32,203 nt of DNA from Patescibacteria group bacterium. GTDB taxonomy: Bacteria; Patescibacteriota; Microgenomatia; Levybacterales; UBA12049. Both the position numbers and the translations under genes were made by a program. Positions 30,686 to 32,203 of this stretch are shown here, piece by piece. The stretch spans positions 1 to 32,203 of the forward strand of contig JAMDAA010000019.1 in assembly GCA_023484045.1 (NCBI GenBank), read 5' to 3'. The notes below the pieces were generated by a model, which was not told the origin of the DNA, ran no database searches, and saw only the letters and a program-made list of their open reading frames with translations. Each line of letters begins with the position of its first letter. Within the stretch, counting starts at the first letter, position 1.

Positions 30686-32203
30686 ATGAGTGAAAAATTA
30701 AAACCTAATATTGAATCTCTGCCTTTTATTAAACAAGAAAAAGAATTATTAAAACAGGAAACTGAATTTCTTAAAGGACGAGAAAAAGGGGCCTATGTCG
30801 GATTACTCACCAATTCAAGCGTCGATATGGTTTCAACTTTTTATCCTGGAATTACAGAAGGCATTCTTGGCATATATAAGTTTGTGGAAAAAGAGGCAAC
30901 AGATCCTTTGAGTCCTCATGGATTTTTAAATCGCTATATAAAAGCTGCGCATTCATTGGGGAAACTTCTAACAAATGAGGAAATAGTTGGATTAAGAAAA
31001 AGGATGGACGCCGGAGAATTTAATGAACAATTTGAGGCATACAGATTACTTAGGGCTGTTTCGCCTCTAGCCAGAAGTTCAGATGACGGTCGAGAGGGAC
31101 GTTTTGAGAAATATAGACCTATCCACGACGAAAATGATATTGTCTTCAATAAAAGAATATGCCTTGCAAGAGTCCAGGGACTAAAAAGCGATCTTCAATC
31201 CGTATACGGAGAGGTTGATTGCCAAAAGGCATTACTTACAGAATTAATTCTCTCCGCTCCATTTTTAACAACTGTTATAAGCGGAAAGCCTGTTGATGAT
31301 GAAGCTCAAAAGAGATATCAGTCCTATCTGGAAGAAGCTGTTGAATTTGTTCGATCATTTGATCTAGACAAAAGAGTACAAAAATTTGAAGAAGCGACTA
31401 TAGAATACCCCGTTAAGTGGACTTATGAACCGAGTGTTTATGGCATACCTACTTTTGATAAACAGTATGTCGAACGCGTTTATAAACTTGCTGGCTTATT
31501 AAAAGACGGGCAAGGCAGTATAGAAGAAATTTACAGCGTCCTTTCGGACACTATTCTAAGACGAGATAAAATATTTAAAATATTCACCGTTGAAACCCCA
31601 ACCAGGCAAACAGAAATAAGAATTTTACCAGAGCGATTACAGCCCGTATTTTTTGACGATATTGCTGGTTACGAAGATCAAAAAAGATTCCTGCAAATAC
31701 TACTTGCCAGAACTCAAATTCAAGACCCAATCGTAGATGATATAAGAATTATCATCTCAGCTGGAAAACAAGGACTCGGAAAAACCTTGGGCGTGAAAGC
31801 GTTTTTAAACGCTCTCCCTCAAAATGCCAAAGGTGCCGTAGTTAGTATTGATGCCGCTAGGGGAACAAGGGGAAATGTACCAGAATACGATTTTTTGATG
31901 AAGCTAGCAAGTTATCACCCAGAGTTACATATTTTCGCAGTTATTGAAGATATTGATACATTGACAGGAGACAGACTTCAATTTGCATCCACTAGAAAGT
32001 TTTTAGAAATCGATTCTGTTACTTCCGACTCTAATCCAAAAAATTTTCACTTAATCGCTACAACAAATAGGCCTGACGTTATAGATCCGGCCGTAACTCG
32101 TCCGGGAAGGACAGCAAAAATTTTAGTCTATCAAAAACCAAAACCCCAAGAAAGAAAAGAGATTATCGCTATTTATGGTAATAAAAATAATTATCATTTT
32201 TCC
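30686..32203 (+). CDS. AAA-family ATPase with novel N-terminal region, 3'-truncated by window
   Basis: Absent from the ORF track because there is no stop before the window end; 506 codons are open from ATG 30686 (MSEKLKPNIESLPFIKQEKE). The first ~320 residues are helical and not recognised. The classic AAA entry FFDDIAGYEDQKRFL follows, then Walker A GKQGLGKT (about 360-367), Walker B FAVIEDID, and IATTNRPDVIDPAVTRPGR, the SRH/arginine-finger block of FtsH/Cdc48/Vps4-type AAA proteins. Walker B reads IEDID, with Asp where the second acidic residue is usually Glu-Asp ordered. No membrane segment or FtsH protease domain is visible so far. Substrate unknown; a remodelling or unfolding motor is expected. 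It has its own promoter, divergent from the DUF4012 gene. Confidence 0.85.
   Translation, partial: MSEKLKPNIESLPFIKQEKELLKQETEFLKGREKGAYVGLLTNSSVDMVSTFYPGITEGILGIYKFVEKEATDPLSPHGFLNRYIKAAHSLGKLLTNEEIVGLRKRMDAGEFNEQFEAYRLLRAVSPLARSSDDGREGRFEKYRPIHDENDIVFNKRICLARVQGLKSDLQSVYGEVDCQKALLTELILSAPFLTTVISGKPVDDEAQKRYQSYLEEAVEFVRSFDLDKRVQKFEEATIEYPVKWTYEPSVYGIPTFDKQYVERVYKLAGLLKDGQGSIEEIYSVLSDTILRRDKIFKIFTVETPTRQTEIRILPERLQPVFFDDIAGYEDQKRFLQILLARTQIQDPIVDDIRIIISAGKQGLGKTLGVKAFLNALPQNAKGAVVSIDAARGTRGNVPEYDFLMKLASYHPELHIFAVIEDIDTLTGDRLQFASTRKFLEIDSVTSDSNPKNFHLIATTNRPDVIDPAVTRPGRTAKILVYQKPKPQERKEIIAIYGNKNNYHFS

Noticed and set aside
30934-31149. 71-residue minus-strand ORF
   Set aside because: Antisense to the AAA ATPase frame that is open from 30686 to the window end.
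1-32203. TGA recoded as glycine (code 25)
   Set aside because: TGA ends purE, the HAD gene, the P-loop gene and comM precisely at ATGA overlaps, where reading through would destroy the normal C-termini.

Overview
The window is AT-rich, tightly packed bacterial DNA with short or overlapping genes (ATGA stop/start overlaps), no rRNA, tRNA or CRISPR array, and a gene set that points to a Candidate Phyla Radiation bacterium (Patescibacteria, most likely the Microgenomates side). The pointers are a DUF4012 protein, DUF5661, DUF5678 with a retropepsin-like protease, a four-helix-bundle S23-like gene between ruvA and ruvB, and a short valyl-tRNA synthetase. This placement is inference from gene content. 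TGA is a true stop: it ends several genes at ATGA overlaps, so the TGA=Gly code of Gracilibacteria/SR1 is unlikely.

Layout. (1) 1-9093, plus strand: purine synthesis, purB (5' end cut by the window), then purE-purC-purL-purQ-[HAD phosphatase]-[P-loop NTPase]-purM as one compact operon behind its own promoter. (2) 9122-10628: a lone methyltransferase and a Doc/Fic-type toxin preceded by an overlapping 41-residue ORF that looks like its antitoxin. (3) 10650-16311: comM-like AAA+ gene, a GT-C-like multi-pass membrane protein, and a SERCA-type P-type ATPase. (4) 16308-20012, minus strand: ruvC, an unknown gene, ruvA, a four-helix-bundle gene and ruvB. (5) 20078-21721, plus: DUF5678 + retropepsin pair, a 58-residue orphan, ribosomal protein L25. 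(6) 21792-25876, minus: valS, plant-type dapB, a divergent peptide deformylase and a TPR-like membrane protein. (7) 25944-27403: an NYN nuclease gene between two perfect 35-bp direct repeats, then nth. (8) 27437-30548, minus: DUF5661 and a large Rossmann-DUF4012 fusion. (9) 30686 to the end, plus: an AAA ATPase missing from the ORF track because it has no stop inside the window.

Three non-coding patterns stand out. First, about ten genes carry a sigma-70-type -10 box only 6-8 bases before the ATG, so transcription should start at or next to the start codon (leaderless mRNA); four track starts are TTG codons upstream of the better ATG, and two of these are part of the -35 box itself. Second, a family of intergenic elements is built from 8-bp units ATTGYTNN pointing inward as ATTG...CAAT; one 'empty' palindrome lies after rplY, one half-element lies before ruvA, and one full pair brackets the four-helix-bundle gene exactly in the ruvA-ruvB junction, as if the gene were cargo of the element. 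Third, the 35-bp direct repeats bracket the NYN gene.
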